Origin: Flavobacteriales bacterium UBA1959
Lineage (GTDB): Bacteria > Bacteroidota > Bacteroidia > Flavobacteriales_D > Sanyastnellaceae
DNA length: 38,504 bases
Direction of reading: 5' to 3'
Assembly: GCA_002336085.1 (NCBI GenBank)
Contig: DDEH01000060.1
Coordinates: forward strand, 16,468 to 54,971
In this document: positions 1 through 8,782 of the stretch, piece after piece
How positions within the stretch are numbered: the stretch's first letter is position 1
How the letters are laid out: every line of letters begins with the position of its first letter
The notes under the pieces: generated by a model
Told to the model about the DNA's origin: nothing
The model's database searches: none
The model's input: only the letters and a program-made list of their open reading frames with translations
Program-made: the position numbers and the translations under genes

Positions 1-89
1 TTTCCATCCATAATAATGGCAACGTGGCGCGGAATCCGACTGGAATCAAGACCTTGGACCTCGCAAACGGAAGTTTGATTCTTGTTCAT
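1..89 (-). CDS. uppS: Isoprenyl (undecaprenyl diphosphate) transferase, N-terminal part only
   Basis: Only the first 29 codons lie in the window; the gene runs off the left edge. Read on minus from the ATG at 89-87, it encodes a short leader followed by IPRHVAIIMDG, the near-invariant first motif of cis-prenyltransferases (UppS/IspU), whose Asp binds the Mg-pyrophosphate of the allylic substrate. The family makes the C55 lipid carrier for peptidoglycan and O-antigen in the cytoplasm. Its ATG overlaps the TGA of the upstream porG gene in an ATGA (89-86), so translational coupling is likely. The order nadK, porG, uppS is common in Flavobacteriia, which supports the call. Nothing can be said about the rest of the protein. 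Confidence 0.9.
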   Translation of the reverse strand, partial: MNKNQTSVCEVQGLDSSRIPRHVAIIMDG

Positions 90-991
90 CGGATTTCCGA
101 CCAACATGTCGTTGGTTTTTTACTAATTCTAAAACTAACGGACGCTGAGATGAATCCATAGAGGTCATCCCTCGAGCTGTCGCCACGCTGCAGCCCACCT
201 TGATTGGGCAGTTCGCCCTCTTGAATCAAACTTCGGTCAGCTAACTGAACGGTCATCTCTCCGCGTTCTTGGAGCAAAACTGCACGGTCAGCATACAGGC
301 CACTGACATCATCCAGATGATCTGTCCAGGTCTTTCTAACGCCCCAATCAAACGTGACCGCCGTGAATGAGCCGATGTTAGATTTGAAACCAAATCCAAT
401 AGGGACAGAAATTCCCGAAGTAGCATATGAATCGATGCTATATGCATCGCCCCAAGTTGTCCCTTGACCTTCCGTTCCCAGCGGCTGCAGCGGCACCCAC
501 TGTCCATCCAATTCAGCCTCTGGCATGTGATTGTAAGCGGCAAGGCCCAAGAAAAGAAAAGCTGTAAAACGGTCTCCTGGGTCCCCGAGTCGGTGATCGA
601 GGTAATTGATTTCTACCCATGCGCTCAATTCAGAAATATCGTTTCGGAAATGGAGATTTCGATTCTGTCGCCAAGGATCCGGGCTATCAGCGTCCCATGC
701 CTCAACCCTTCCTTTGAAATAATTCACTCTTAGTGATATCCGCTGAGAAAAGTTGTGGCGATAAAAGGCACCAAATCCAGGAGCAAAACGGCCCTTTAAG
801 TGTTTGCCCTCATTCAAATCCCCCATGTAATAGGCCGTGCCAAAAGCGAAACCAATCTCTTTGGATTGGTCAAATTGTCGCTGGGCTTGCGTCGATTCAA
901 TTGAACCACCAACTACCCCGAATAGAATCAGCGTCCGCAGGGCGAAACGTGAAATTAAATTGGGCATCAGGGTCGCGTGAAAGTTAATCAT
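86..991 (-). CDS. porG: PorG/DUF6089-type outer-membrane beta-barrel protein of the type 9 secretion system
   Basis: 301 residues from the ATG at 991. A signal peptide is visible (hydrophobic stretch about 19-32, predicted cut after TQA near residue 36); a second ATG at residue 9 would give a shorter leader. The mature protein starts with the DUF6089 pattern EIGFAFGTAYYMGDLNE, then RFAPGFGAFYRHNF and RNLHFRNDISELSAWVEINYL, followed by alternating amphipathic strands. PorG is an outer-membrane barrel that is thought to anchor the periplasmic PorK/PorN ring of the T9SS used for export of adhesins and enzymes. The gene lies between nadK (95-bp gap) and uppS (ATGA overlap), the usual flavobacterial setting. 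A T9SS sorting tail at the right end of the window agrees with a working system. Other DUF6089 paralogues of unknown role are possible. Confidence 0.82.
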   Translation of the reverse strand: MINFHATLMPNLISRFALRTLILFGVVGGSIESTQAQRQFDQSKEIGFAFGTAYYMGDLNEGKHLKGRFAPGFGAFYRHNFSQRISLRVNYFKGRVEAWDADSPDPWRQNRNLHFRNDISELSAWVEINYLDHRLGDPGDRFTAFLFLGLAAYNHMPEAELDGQWVPLQPLGTEGQGTTWGDAYSIDSYATSGISVPIGFGFKSNIGSFTAVTFDWGVRKTWTDHLDDVSGLYADRAVLLQERGEMTVQLADRSLIQEGELPNQGGLQRGDSSRDDLYGFISASVSFRISKKPTTCWSEIR

Positions 992-1015
992 AAGCTCCGT
1001 GAGAATCTTAACGCA

Positions 1016-1044
1016 CGAAAATAAGATGAATTGCCCGAATCAAA
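1016..1044 (-). promoter_or_regulatory. Possible Bacteroidota-type promoter for porG-uppS
   Basis: On minus, TTTG (1044-1041) and TATTTTCG (1023-1016, consensus TAnnTTTG with one mismatch) are separated by 17 bases, upstream of the porG ATG at 991. The spacing is slightly short for the -33/-7 arrangement. This is a pattern match only. Confidence 0.35.
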
Positions 1045-1086
1045 TGCAAAAAACGGCCAACAAACGCCCGATGTTATCCACGAAAT

Positions 1087-1965
1087 TCAGCGATCTCTTG
1101 GGTCAATTCCCCAGTGCATTTTTGCACGAACAGTGCTGAAGAATTCTTGGTGCTCCAAATTCATCAAAACGAATCGAAAAGGTGCAGGGGTAACACGAAC
1201 TTTTCGACCGCCATCGAGGATGAACATGCGCGAATCCAAGCTCAATAAAAATTGATTCTCGCGCCCTTCCGCTGTCATCTGTAACTCCCCGTTGGCTGGG
1301 ATTATAAGGGGACGATTGTTCAAGTTGTGCGGCGCAACCGGATTGATGCAAAGGACTTCTGATCCGGGCATAACAATGGGGCCGCCTGCGCTTAAAGAGT
1401 AAGCAGTAGATCCAGTGGGCGTGGACACAATGAGCCCATCTGCCCAATAATTATTCACAAACGAATCGTCACGCTCTACCTCAACTGCCACCATGCTTGA
1501 AGTATCTCGTTTCATAATCGCGACTTCGTTTAACGCATAGGGAAACTCACCCAATTCCATTCCATCGACTTCAATCTTCAGCAACAGTCGCTTTTCGTAC
1601 CAGACTTTTCCAGCAGCGACGGCATCCATTGCTAAATCGATTTCGTCGATACCAACATTGCTTAAGAAGCCTAATCGGCCAGTATTCACCCCCAGCACTG
1701 GAATTTCTGTATCGCGCACCAAAGTTGCAGCCTCTAACACCGTTCCATCACCTCCAATGGCAATGAGCAAGTCAACATCTTCAATTTCGTGCGCTTCATC
1801 AAAAGCATTCCAATCACGCGTCACGGACATCCGCTCATCTAGGAATCGCTTGAAGTGAAATTCGAGCATTGGTGACTCATCAAGCGCATAAATTCGCTTA
1901 AGAATTTGTTTGATAGCATCGTCAAATTCTGGTGAAAACGCTCTGCCGTGCACTGCAATTTTCAT
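1087..1965 (-). CDS. nadK: NAD kinase
   Basis: ATP-dependent NAD kinase, making NADP in the cytoplasm. From the ATG at 1965 it has 292 residues, the usual length for the family. Visible motifs are GGDGT at 71-75 (diphosphate binding, with the catalytic Asp), NTGRLGFL at 94-101, the NE pair at 146-147 and STPTGSTAYSLSAGGP at 181-196, all diagnostic for bacterial NAD kinases. The frame could begin two codons earlier at a TTG (1971), but the ATG is preferred because it starts directly with MKIAVHG, as in relatives. The upstream CBS gene ends 7 bases before this ATG, so the two are co-transcribed; porG follows after 95 bp. Confidence 0.96.
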   Translation of the reverse strand: MKIAVHGRAFSPEFDDAIKQILKRIYALDESPMLEFHFKRFLDERMSVTRDWNAFDEAHEIEDVDLLIAIGGDGTVLEAATLVRDTEIPVLGVNTGRLGFLSNVGIDEIDLAMDAVAAGKVWYEKRLLLKIEVDGMELGEFPYALNEVAIMKRDTSSMVAVEVERDDSFVNNYWADGLIVSTPTGSTAYSLSAGGPIVMPGSEVLCINPVAPHNLNNRPLIIPANGELQMTAEGRENQFLLSLDSRMFILDGGRKVRVTPAPFRFVLMNLEHQEFFSTVRAKMHWGIDPRDR

Positions 1966-1972
1966 GGTCAAT

Positions 1973-2623
1973 CTATTGTTTCAAATAACGCATAAACGCA
2001 TCATAACGTTCCCGCATTTCTTCTTCTACCTCGGGGGCATGCATGAAGGTCTGGATCGTGTATGAATGCCGCTGGAAGGTTGAAATCACGGGCTGGACAT
2101 CCTCGGATTGCAACTTTAAAGTCACTGCAACATTGCTCGAATCCGCAGCCTGGGATGTGGCACAGGCTATGATCTGAGTACCATTGCTTTCCACAAGTCG
2201 AGCGATTTCCGAAATGGACAAGTCACGCTCAGCAACCTCGAGTACGATTACAGCACCTTTTTCGGCCCAATGGGTTTGCTCTGCCAGAAACCGAAGCACT
2301 GAAGGAGCGTCCACACTGCCCAAATATTTTCCTTCGTTCACCACCGGCATAGCGTCAACTTCAGCCTTCACCCATTGCCCCACCAAATCATACAAATGGC
2401 ATTGAGGAGATATGGAAACAGGTCGAGCGTGCAGCGTGGCCATCGGCGTTTGGCTATCGATTTCAGTAATGTCCTCCTCGTAAACAAGGCCTTGAAATTC
2501 TTCTCCATTGACCAATGGCAAGTGCCGCACCTTATATTCATCCATCAATGACAGCACTTGCTCAGCCGAGTCTTCAGGCCGCACAAATGGAAGATTCAAA
2601 TTCATTATGCGCTCTGCATACAT
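1973..2623 (-). CDS. CBS-domain protein, AcuB-like, with C-terminal ACT-like region
   Basis: 216 residues from an ATG at 2623. Two CBS motifs are visible, roughly 3-55 (PEDSAEQVLSLMDEYKVRHLPLV) and 67-120 (SPQCHLYDLVGQW, DAMPVVNEGKYLG), which together form a Bateman module that usually binds adenosyl ligands. Residues about 125-200 (AVIVLEVAERDLSISEIARL and a later beta strand set) look ACT-like. There is no signal peptide or membrane segment, so it is cytoplasmic. Proteins of this architecture are regularly found directly before nadK in Bacteroidota, and the 7-bp gap to nadK suggests one transcript. Regulation by nucleotide level is plausible from the family but the ligand and target are unknown. 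Confidence 0.8.
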   Translation of the reverse strand: MYAERIMNLNLPFVRPEDSAEQVLSLMDEYKVRHLPLVNGEEFQGLVYEEDITEIDSQTPMATLHARPVSISPQCHLYDLVGQWVKAEVDAMPVVNEGKYLGSVDAPSVLRFLAEQTHWAEKGAVIVLEVAERDLSISEIARLVESNGTQIIACATSQAADSSNVAVTLKLQSEDVQPVISTFQRHSYTIQTFMHAPEVEEEMRERYDAFMRYLKQ

Positions 2624-2627
2624 GGCG

Positions 2628-2635
2628 TAATTTTG
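2628..2635 (+). promoter_or_regulatory. Possible -7 promoter box for pdxJ
   Basis: TAATTTTG is an exact match to the Bacteroidota TAnnTTTG box. It lies in the 63-bp divergent gap between the CBS gene and pdxJ, about 52 bases before the pdxJ ATG. No clear TTTG -33 element is seen about 20 bases upstream. Confidence 0.4.
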
Positions 2636-2686
2636 CGTCTATCCACCGATGGAGTGCACCGGAGGTGTGGAAACCTAAAGGTACGA

Positions 2687-3415
2687 ATGACAAGACTCAG
2701 CGTCAACGTTAATAAAATTGCTACTCTGCGCAATGCTCGCGGAGGCAATACACCTGATGTCATTGAGGCAGCAAGAAATATTCAATTATTTGGTGCTCAA
2801 GGCATTACAGTTCATCCGCGTCCGGATGAGCGCCACATTCGTTATGCCGATGTGCGTGAATTAAAGCCCGTAATACACACCGAATTCAACATTGAAGGAT
2901 ACCCATCAGAAGGGTTTTTACAGCTGGTTTTGGAAGTGTGTCCAGAACAAGTAACGCTCGTGCCCGACGGACCTAACGTACTAACCTCCAATGCCGGATG
3001 GAACGTAATTGCCGAAAAAAAACTCCTCACAACTGCCATCGCCACCATGCAAAAAGCGGGGATTCGTGTCAGCCTATTTACTTCAACCGATCAGAAACAG
3101 ATCGAGCACGCCGCCACCATTGGAGCAGACCGAATTGAATTATATACCGAACCGTACGCAGAAGGTTTTGCCAGCGGCAATACAGATTCGGTCATTCCCT
3201 TTGCGCGTGCTGCTGCGTTTGCTCACAGCTGCGGAATGCAAGTCAACGCTGGGCATGATTTGGACCTGAATAATCTGCAACACTTTGCTGAAAATGTGCC
3301 GTACTTGGAAGAGGTCAGCATTGGACATGCCTTGGTTTCAGATGCCCTCTACCTCGGACTCGAGCAAGCTGTGAAGCAATACTTGAATTGCCTCAACGCC
3401 CTTCCTTCAAATTGA
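2687..3415 (+). CDS. pdxJ: Pyridoxine 5'-phosphate synthase
   Basis: Condenses 1-deoxy-D-xylulose 5-phosphate with 3-amino-2-oxopropyl phosphate to form pyridoxine 5'-phosphate (vitamin B6 de novo route). The open frame begins at 2558, but the natural start is the ATG at 2687, giving MTRLSVNVNKIATLRNARGG and a normal family length of 242 residues. Conserved blocks are VNVNKIATLRNARG (3' of the start), ITVHPRPDERHI, TEFNIEGYP, VTLVPD, VSLFTSTD, IELYTEPYA, VNAGHDL and SIGHALVSDAL. One substrate, DXP, is made by Dxs, also encoded in this window. Several PLP enzymes are nearby (Kbl). The alpha/beta hydrolase that follows overlaps the stop codon. Confidence 0.96.
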   Translation: MTRLSVNVNKIATLRNARGGNTPDVIEAARNIQLFGAQGITVHPRPDERHIRYADVRELKPVIHTEFNIEGYPSEGFLQLVLEVCPEQVTLVPDGPNVLTSNAGWNVIAEKKLLTTAIATMQKAGIRVSLFTSTDQKQIEHAATIGADRIELYTEPYAEGFASGNTDSVIPFARAAAFAHSCGMQVNAGHDLDLNNLQHFAENVPYLEEVSIGHALVSDALYLGLEQAVKQYLNCLNALPSN

Positions 3416-4197
3416 AAACGAACGCCACCGTCTCACTTTTTGCTCGAAAAATGGGCGAAAATCATCAACCACACTTGGTTATTTTGCATGGTCTACTGGG
3501 AACATCAGACAACTGGCAAACATTGGGGAAAGCCTATGCCAAGACCCACCATGTTCACCTCATCGATCAACGTAACCACGGCCGGAGCCCCCACCATGAG
3601 GAACACTCGTATGCGGCAATGGCGCATGATTTGGCGAGGTATTTTGATGAGCACGGAATAAGCAGAGCATCGATCATTGGTCACAGCATGGGCGGAAAAA
3701 CCGCTCTCGTGTTCGCTCACCTTTTTCCAGAGTGCATCGAAAAGCTCATCATTGCAGATATTGCTTCTCAAGGTTATTCGCCGCACCACCAGCCCATTTT
3801 TGATGCTCTTCTGTCCGCACCAGTAGAAAGTGCGACCGAACGAACACAAATTCAAGGACACCTATTGAAGCATTTAAAAGACCAAGGAATCGTTGCATTT
3901 CTCATGAAAAATGCTCGACGCTTGAAGGAAGGTGGATTTCGCTGGAGACCCAATATTGACGTCCTAGAAAAAACACTTGATGCGATTGTATCCGCGGTTC
4001 CTCTAGAGACCAACACCTTGCCCACTTTGGTGATTTATGGCGGAAACTCAAGCTATGTTGATGAAGCCGCTTTGGACGCTTTTGATCGAGCATGTATGCA
4101 GCTTGACACGCATTGCATTGAAAACGCAGGCCATTGGCTGCACGCCAGTCATCCAGAAGAATTTCTAGAGGTAACCCTCGAATTTATTGAGGGATGA
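3412..4197 (+). CDS. Alpha/beta hydrolase, YbfF-like esterase
   Basis: Cytoplasmic alpha/beta-hydrolase fold protein. It shows the oxyanion-hole segment LHGLLGTSDNW, the DQRNHGRSP block typical of the YbfF esterase group, the nucleophile elbow GHSMGG with the catalytic Ser, an Asp candidate in YGGNSSYVDE and a late His in ENAGHWLHASHPEEF. The true start is unclear because no ATG precedes the first motif. A TTG at 3412 overlaps the pdxJ TGA by TTGA and places LHG at residue 25-27, as in relatives; the frame also permits a TTG at 3388. About 261 residues. It is probably co-translated with pdxJ. The substrate is unknown; related enzymes cleave short acyl esters or acyl-CoA. It converges on the CLC gene with a 3-bp gap. 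Confidence 0.82.
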   Translation: MKTNATVSLFARKMGENHQPHLVILHGLLGTSDNWQTLGKAYAKTHHVHLIDQRNHGRSPHHEEHSYAAMAHDLARYFDEHGISRASIIGHSMGGKTALVFAHLFPECIEKLIIADIASQGYSPHHQPIFDALLSAPVESATERTQIQGHLLKHLKDQGIVAFLMKNARRLKEGGFRWRPNIDVLEKTLDAIVSAVPLETNTLPTLVIYGGNSSYVDEAALDAFDRACMQLDTHCIENAGHWLHASHPEEFLEVTLEFIEG

Positions 4198-4200
4198 ACA

Positions 4201-5982
4201 CTAATCAATGCTTGAATCCTTCAGCCAGTTGCGGTAAGTCGACAATAAATTTGTTCGCGAAACAAACCCCTTGAATGCACTCCCCTCGTTCACGGGAAGA
4301 CACCAAGCACCAGTGCGTTCAAAAATAGCCATTACCTCTTCCATGTGTGCGTTGGTGTCGATAGTCGCCACTGGGATGTTCATCAATTCGTGCACATGTA
4401 GCTGATCATACAATTCTCGATCAAACATTACCTCACGAATTTCCTGCAACTCAATGAGGCCCAACAGGCGTCCTTCTGTGTCCAAGACCGGAAAAGAGCT
4501 ATGCTGGCTGCGTTCAATAATAGGAATCAATTGGCCCAGCGTCCAATGAGGATTCACCACTTCGTGGTCACTTTCCACCTGATCCATGAGGTTCATAAGG
4601 GTTAAAATCGACTGATCTTTGTCATGGGTGAGCAGCTCACCCCTCTCTGCCAATTCACGGGTGTAGACGGTGTGCTTCATCCATCGTTTTGAGATTCTAA
4701 AGCTGATTGCAGAAGTCAACATCACCGGGACGAACAGCGAATAACCTCCACTAACTTCTGCGGCGAGAAGAATCGCCGTCAACGGCGCATGCAAAACCCC
4801 TGCAAGCATTCCCGCAAGACCAGCCAATACGGCATGGTCCATCGGCAAAGCCCAAGAACTGTTGATCCAATCGGCAACAATAGCGAATTGATGCCCAAGC
4901 AAGGCTCCGCAAAATATCGCCGGAGCGAAAACCCCCGCGACTCCGCCAGCCCCCAAGGTCATTCCCGTTAGAACGGGCTTTAGCACCCACGCCAGCATCA
5001 GAAATCCAATAAGCATCCATCCACTGAGCTCCAAGCTCTGAAAACGAACTCCCGTGGCGAGCATCTCTGCCTGCCCATCGAACAAGGCATTGACAATTTC
5101 GTATCCTTCTCCGTAGAGCGAAGGGAAAAGCAACAAAGCCGCTCCAATCCCAATCCCGGCCACCCATATCCGGAGCCGATGAGACGGCAAACGAGTGACT
5201 GCTTGACTCGCGCCGAGGTAGAGTTTTGAAAACAATACAGACCCCACTCCACACGCAGCGCCAAGCAATAAATACCAAGGCAACGTTTTCAATTCAAATC
5301 CCTCCAAATTCGATATTGTTAAGATATCATTGTGGCCTTGAAAGAGGCTTGCCGTGATCAGTCCAGAAAGAGAGGCCATGAGCAATGGAACCAAACTCGC
5401 TGCTGTCAGATCAATCATAATCACTTCAACCGCAAAAATTATGGCCGCAACAGGAGCCTTAAAAAGTGCGGCCAAGGAAGCTGTGGCTGCGCAGCCTATG
5501 AGGAGCATCCGCCGATTAAAAGTGCGCTTCGTCTGCCTTCCAATTTCAGAACCAATAGCTGCGGCAGATTGCAAAGAAGGGCCTTCCAATCCTCCCGACC
5601 CCCCCAAACCCACCGAGAGCGAACTCGTGATTAGAGGGGCAAACATCCACATCCGCTTGATGCGCCCATGCCGTTGCGAAAGTGCATGTAAAATACTCGG
5701 AACTCCCGGACCTGGGTGTTCGCCACGCAACCATTTTCTTACGACCCAACGGGTGGCCAGCAAGCCCATTAATGGACCGATTCCGAGCCACCAAGGAGCA
5801 TTCAAAAAACCCGAAATCCCATTCATCGCAAGATGCATCGCCCCTACAGTCCGCTTCAAAAGAACCGCCAACAAACCCGCAGAGCAACCCGTCAAGACGG
5901 CCCAGCCCATCATGGACTGATCCGATTGTTTCCAGCGATTGAAACTCGCTGCAAACATTTTCATAAACCATTGCTTCCGCAT
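4201..5982 (-). CDS. CLC-family anion channel/transporter with C-terminal CBS pair
   Basis: 593 residues, about ten or more hydrophobic segments between 25 and 430, then a soluble tail with two CBS motifs (about 470-520 and 530-585). CLC signatures are GPGVP at 91-95, GLEGP at 131-135 with the gating Glu at 133, GVFAP at 350-354 and Tyr414 in GGYSLFVP, the anion-coordinating Tyr. Two positions depart from the classic H+/Cl- exchanger: the Ser of GSGIP is Pro92, and the internal proton-glutamate position after the conserved Glu of FAVEV is Val187. Transport of chloride or another anion across the inner membrane is inferred from the family; coupling and selectivity are not clear (see findings). 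Divergent from the UspA gene. Confidence 0.9.
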   Translation of the reverse strand: MRKQWFMKMFAASFNRWKQSDQSMMGWAVLTGCSAGLLAVLLKRTVGAMHLAMNGISGFLNAPWWLGIGPLMGLLATRWVVRKWLRGEHPGPGVPSILHALSQRHGRIKRMWMFAPLITSSLSVGLGGSGGLEGPSLQSAAAIGSEIGRQTKRTFNRRMLLIGCAATASLAALFKAPVAAIIFAVEVIMIDLTAASLVPLLMASLSGLITASLFQGHNDILTISNLEGFELKTLPWYLLLGAACGVGSVLFSKLYLGASQAVTRLPSHRLRIWVAGIGIGAALLLFPSLYGEGYEIVNALFDGQAEMLATGVRFQSLELSGWMLIGFLMLAWVLKPVLTGMTLGAGGVAGVFAPAIFCGALLGHQFAIVADWINSSWALPMDHAVLAGLAGMLAGVLHAPLTAILLAAEVSGGYSLFVPVMLTSAISFRISKRWMKHTVYTRELAERGELLTHDKDQSILTLMNLMDQVESDHEVVNPHWTLGQLIPIIERSQHSSFPVLDTEGRLLGLIELQEIREVMFDRELYDQLHVHELMNIPVATIDTNAHMEEVMAIFERTGAWCLPVNEGSAFKGFVSRTNLLSTYRNWLKDSSID

Positions 5983-6048
5983 GGCGCAAATTTCGTTGGA
6001 ATACTCGCTTTGCTCGTAACTTCGCGGGGAAATTGATTAACAATTAAC

Positions 6049-6882
6049 ATGGCCCAACATCGTATTCTAATCCCAATGGATTTCACTCCAGTAAGTGAAA
6101 TCGCAATGGAGCACGCATTTGTTGTGGGAAAGGCTTTCACAAGTGAAATTCTTCTCTTGCACATCATCACTTCAAAAAAAGAAATGACCGATGCACGGCT
6201 TCGCGTAAAAGCCCTGATGGACCGATTCGATGGAAAGTACACCTACGCTGTGAAAACCGCCATACGCATTGGATCCATCTTTGAAGACATTGACGATGTC
6301 GCCATAGAGCAGGATGCCAACTTGGTAATCATGGGCACCCACGGCCTCAAAGGAATGCAATTCTTAACCGGCGGCCGAGCGCTGCGGATTGTCACCAATT
6401 GCTCAACACCTGTCATCATCACGCAAGAAAAAGGAATCAAAGACACGGGGTATGATGACATAGTTGTGCCGCTGGATTTGCATCAAGACACAAAACAAAA
6501 GCTCTCAACCGTTGCGGAGATGGCCACCTACTTCAAAGGCCGCGTGCACATCATTAGCCCAGCAGAATCAGATGAATTTTTGAAGAATCAGCTCAGCCGA
6601 AACATCGATTATGCCAAGGAGTACTTTGCAGAGCGGAACATCGAATACACCGTCAAAATTTCTAAGCACAGCTCGAGTGCGTTTGTCAAAGACGTTGTGC
6701 GCCATGCTGCAGCCATTGAATCAGATTTGATCAGCATCATGAATCTCCACGAAAAGAGTCTCATGGGAATCTTAGGGCAGACGTATGAGCAACAAATCAT
6801 TACGAATGAAGCTCAAATTCCTGTGCTGATCACCAACCCCATTGAGACACGGGTAGTCCGTGGGTCCGTTTTTTCGCACTAA
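6049..6882 (+). CDS. Tandem universal stress protein (UspA family)
   Basis: 277 residues, cytoplasmic, two Usp domains. Domain 1 (about 1-127) opens with RILIPMDFTPVSEIAMEHA, a standard Usp beginning with the phosphate-near Asp, and has GTHGLKG at 96-102. The usual GxxGx9G(S/T) ATP motif ends in Gly-Arg instead of Gly-Ser/Thr, so nucleotide binding is uncertain. Domain 2 (about 137-277) begins DDIVVPLDLHQDTKQKL and its motif is more degenerate (MNLHEKSLMGILGQTYEQQI). This one-good, one-decayed arrangement is common in Bacteroidota tandem Usps. It is divergent from the CLC gene across 66 bp, and its stop lies 26 bp from the stop of the SpoIIE gene. The role in stress tolerance is inferred from the family. 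Confidence 0.9.
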   Translation: MAQHRILIPMDFTPVSEIAMEHAFVVGKAFTSEILLLHIITSKKEMTDARLRVKALMDRFDGKYTYAVKTAIRIGSIFEDIDDVAIEQDANLVIMGTHGLKGMQFLTGGRALRIVTNCSTPVIITQEKGIKDTGYDDIVVPLDLHQDTKQKLSTVAEMATYFKGRVHIISPAESDEFLKNQLSRNIDYAKEYFAERNIEYTVKISKHSSSAFVKDVVRHAAAIESDLISIMNLHEKSLMGILGQTYEQQIITNEAQIPVLITNPIETRVVRGSVFSH

Positions 6883-6908
6883 CCTACTGCAAATCAAATT
6901 TTTGTCCG

Positions 6909-8729
6909 TCAAATCCGGACGCCAACGACCAGTACGTCGTCGACTTGCTCTTCTTCGCCTTTCCAATCATTGAAGGCCTCAGCAAGTGCGATTTCCATGT
7001 CCTTCGTTTGCAGCGTTGAGACGCGAATCAAGAGCTCCCGAAAGCGCTTGCGCATGAACTTCTTGCCTTTTGGCCCTCCAAATTGATCCGGAAAGCCATC
7101 TGTTGCGACAAAAATGACATCTCCCGAAACAAGGGGAAGTGTGTGCATCTGAAAGTTTCGTGTACCGGGCTCAAAGGAAGCAATCGCCATTTTATCCGGC
7201 TTCAATTCCTGAAGCATCCCTTTTCTAATGAGGTAAAGAGGGCAGTTGGCGCCGCTGTATTCCAACTCCATTTTTTCAAGATCGACACTGACCATCGCTA
7301 AATCCATGCCGTCCTGCACTGTTGCCATTCCTTCGTCCTTGTTAAACCCCTGCGGACGCAACAATTCACAAGCGGCGCGATTCAATTGTTCTAAAACGCG
7401 GTCGGGCTGGGTATAAACTTTTGTGACCCGCTCCAGAGCGTTGTGACCGATCAGACTCATAAAGGCACCTGGAACGCCGTGTCCCGTGCAGTCAATCGCA
7501 GAAAACATCCTAACACGTCCCACCGAATGAAACCAATAAAAATCACCAGAGACGCCATCGCGTGGCCGGTAAAAAACTGCCGTTTCCTCGAAGACTTTAG
7601 CGCGATCGGCCATGGATGGTAGGATGGCCTTCTGTATTCGCTCCGCATAATTAATGCTGTCTTTCAAATCCACATACAAAGACTCTACGCGCCGCTTTTG
7701 CTCCTCTACTTCAGCCGTTCGCATCTGAACCTTCCCCTCCAGCTCTTGCTCATTGCTTTCCAAATCATCGCGCATTTTGAGTATCGCATGGCCCAACGCA
7801 TCGTCATCACTCAGCGGTTCATAATCCGCATCAAATTCTCCTTGTCCAACACGCAAGCTAAATGCCCGTGTTCGGTTCAGTCCGTCCGCCAGTCGATTCA
7901 CTGCTAGCGCCATCTCTCCAATTTCATCTGCTGTCGGTTCCACCTTGTTTGCAAGCGGCACACCCCTTCCCAAATAGAGCAATGCGCGCTTGAGTTCACT
8001 GATCGGTCGCACGATGGAACGAGTCACCGCCCACGCAATTAAAAAACCAAGGATTAAAATTGCCAATGCCACATTGCCTGCATACAGTTTGAGCCGGTTG
8101 CTCAGTTCATCCATTTGAGTCGTAGATGCCATCAAGGCGTCTGTCTGGGCCAGTGACATCACATCCATTCGCTCACGGATACTGCTCGTATATTGTGGAA
8201 TACTGGATCCATCCAAGGCGTAATACTCAGCCTCCATCATCACGATGGGGTCGTCATAAGCGCGAAAATCGGGCAGTAACCGAATAACCTCCGCATAAGC
8301 CAAGAAAAGGTATTCCACATCTCGGCTCAAGGAATCAAATTGCAATTGCAGCGTCCTAGTCCATTCAAGCGTCAGCGGTTTCATCGCCGTCAATTCGCCC
8401 GGGATTTTTGCACCCATAAGCTCCAGCAAGTCTTTTTTTTCGGGATCCCTTGGTCCTGACTGGACAGATAACCAGTGCCGAATCAAAATCCTGGTCTCTG
8501 CAATGGATCGGTCCAATTCTTCCAACGACTGAATGCTGGGAGTAAGCACACCATTAATGTGCTGGTTGAGCTTTTGACTCTCCTCTAGGGTATTTCGGGT
8601 TAGGAGAAATAACGCACCCACGGCAAGCCCAAAAACTCCAAAACCCACCGAGATGCGCCATCCGATGCCCCATTGAAATTTTCCAGGTTTACGCTTGGCC
8701 TTGCGGCCTGGCTCCTGTGTGCGAATCAT
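6909..8729 (-). CDS. Membrane sensor with HAMP domain and SpoIIE-type PP2C phosphatase domain
   Basis: 606 residues. A basic N-terminus is followed by TM1 (about 25-45), an extracytoplasmic, mainly helical sensor region (46-215), TM2 (217-237), HAMP (236-290), a second HAMP-like stretch (RVGQGEFDADYEPLSDDDAL), a coiled coil (320-365) with NYAERIQKAILPS, and the phosphatase domain (380-606). Metal-binding and core motifs are present: VSGDFYW 393-399, DCTGHGVPGAFMSLIG 413-428, DGMD 473-476, ATDGFPDQFGG 542-552 and VDDVLV 596-601. Such proteins dephosphorylate serine/threonine on partner proteins such as anti-sigma antagonists. No kinase or antagonist gene is visible nearby. Two exported proteins (helical-repeat and YfiR-like) lie directly upstream in the same orientation, 53 bp away, and are likely partners. 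Confidence 0.92.
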   Translation of the reverse strand: MIRTQEPGRKAKRKPGKFQWGIGWRISVGFGVFGLAVGALFLLTRNTLEESQKLNQHINGVLTPSIQSLEELDRSIAETRILIRHWLSVQSGPRDPEKKDLLELMGAKIPGELTAMKPLTLEWTRTLQLQFDSLSRDVEYLFLAYAEVIRLLPDFRAYDDPIVMMEAEYYALDGSSIPQYTSSIRERMDVMSLAQTDALMASTTQMDELSNRLKLYAGNVALAILILGFLIAWAVTRSIVRPISELKRALLYLGRGVPLANKVEPTADEIGEMALAVNRLADGLNRTRAFSLRVGQGEFDADYEPLSDDDALGHAILKMRDDLESNEQELEGKVQMRTAEVEEQKRRVESLYVDLKDSINYAERIQKAILPSMADRAKVFEETAVFYRPRDGVSGDFYWFHSVGRVRMFSAIDCTGHGVPGAFMSLIGHNALERVTKVYTQPDRVLEQLNRAACELLRPQGFNKDEGMATVQDGMDLAMVSVDLEKMELEYSGANCPLYLIRKGMLQELKPDKMAIASFEPGTRNFQMHTLPLVSGDVIFVATDGFPDQFGGPKGKKFMRKRFRELLIRVSTLQTKDMEIALAEAFNDWKGEEEQVDDVLVVGVRI

Positions 8730-8782
8730 TCGACCAAGTTAAAGCGGGAAAGGCGCAAACCATTCTTCTACAAGCCTTTGAT

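Noticed and set aside
2558..2686. 43-codon extension of pdxJ
   Set aside because: It overlaps the CBS gene antisense, and PdxJ relatives begin at the VNVNKIATLRNARG block.
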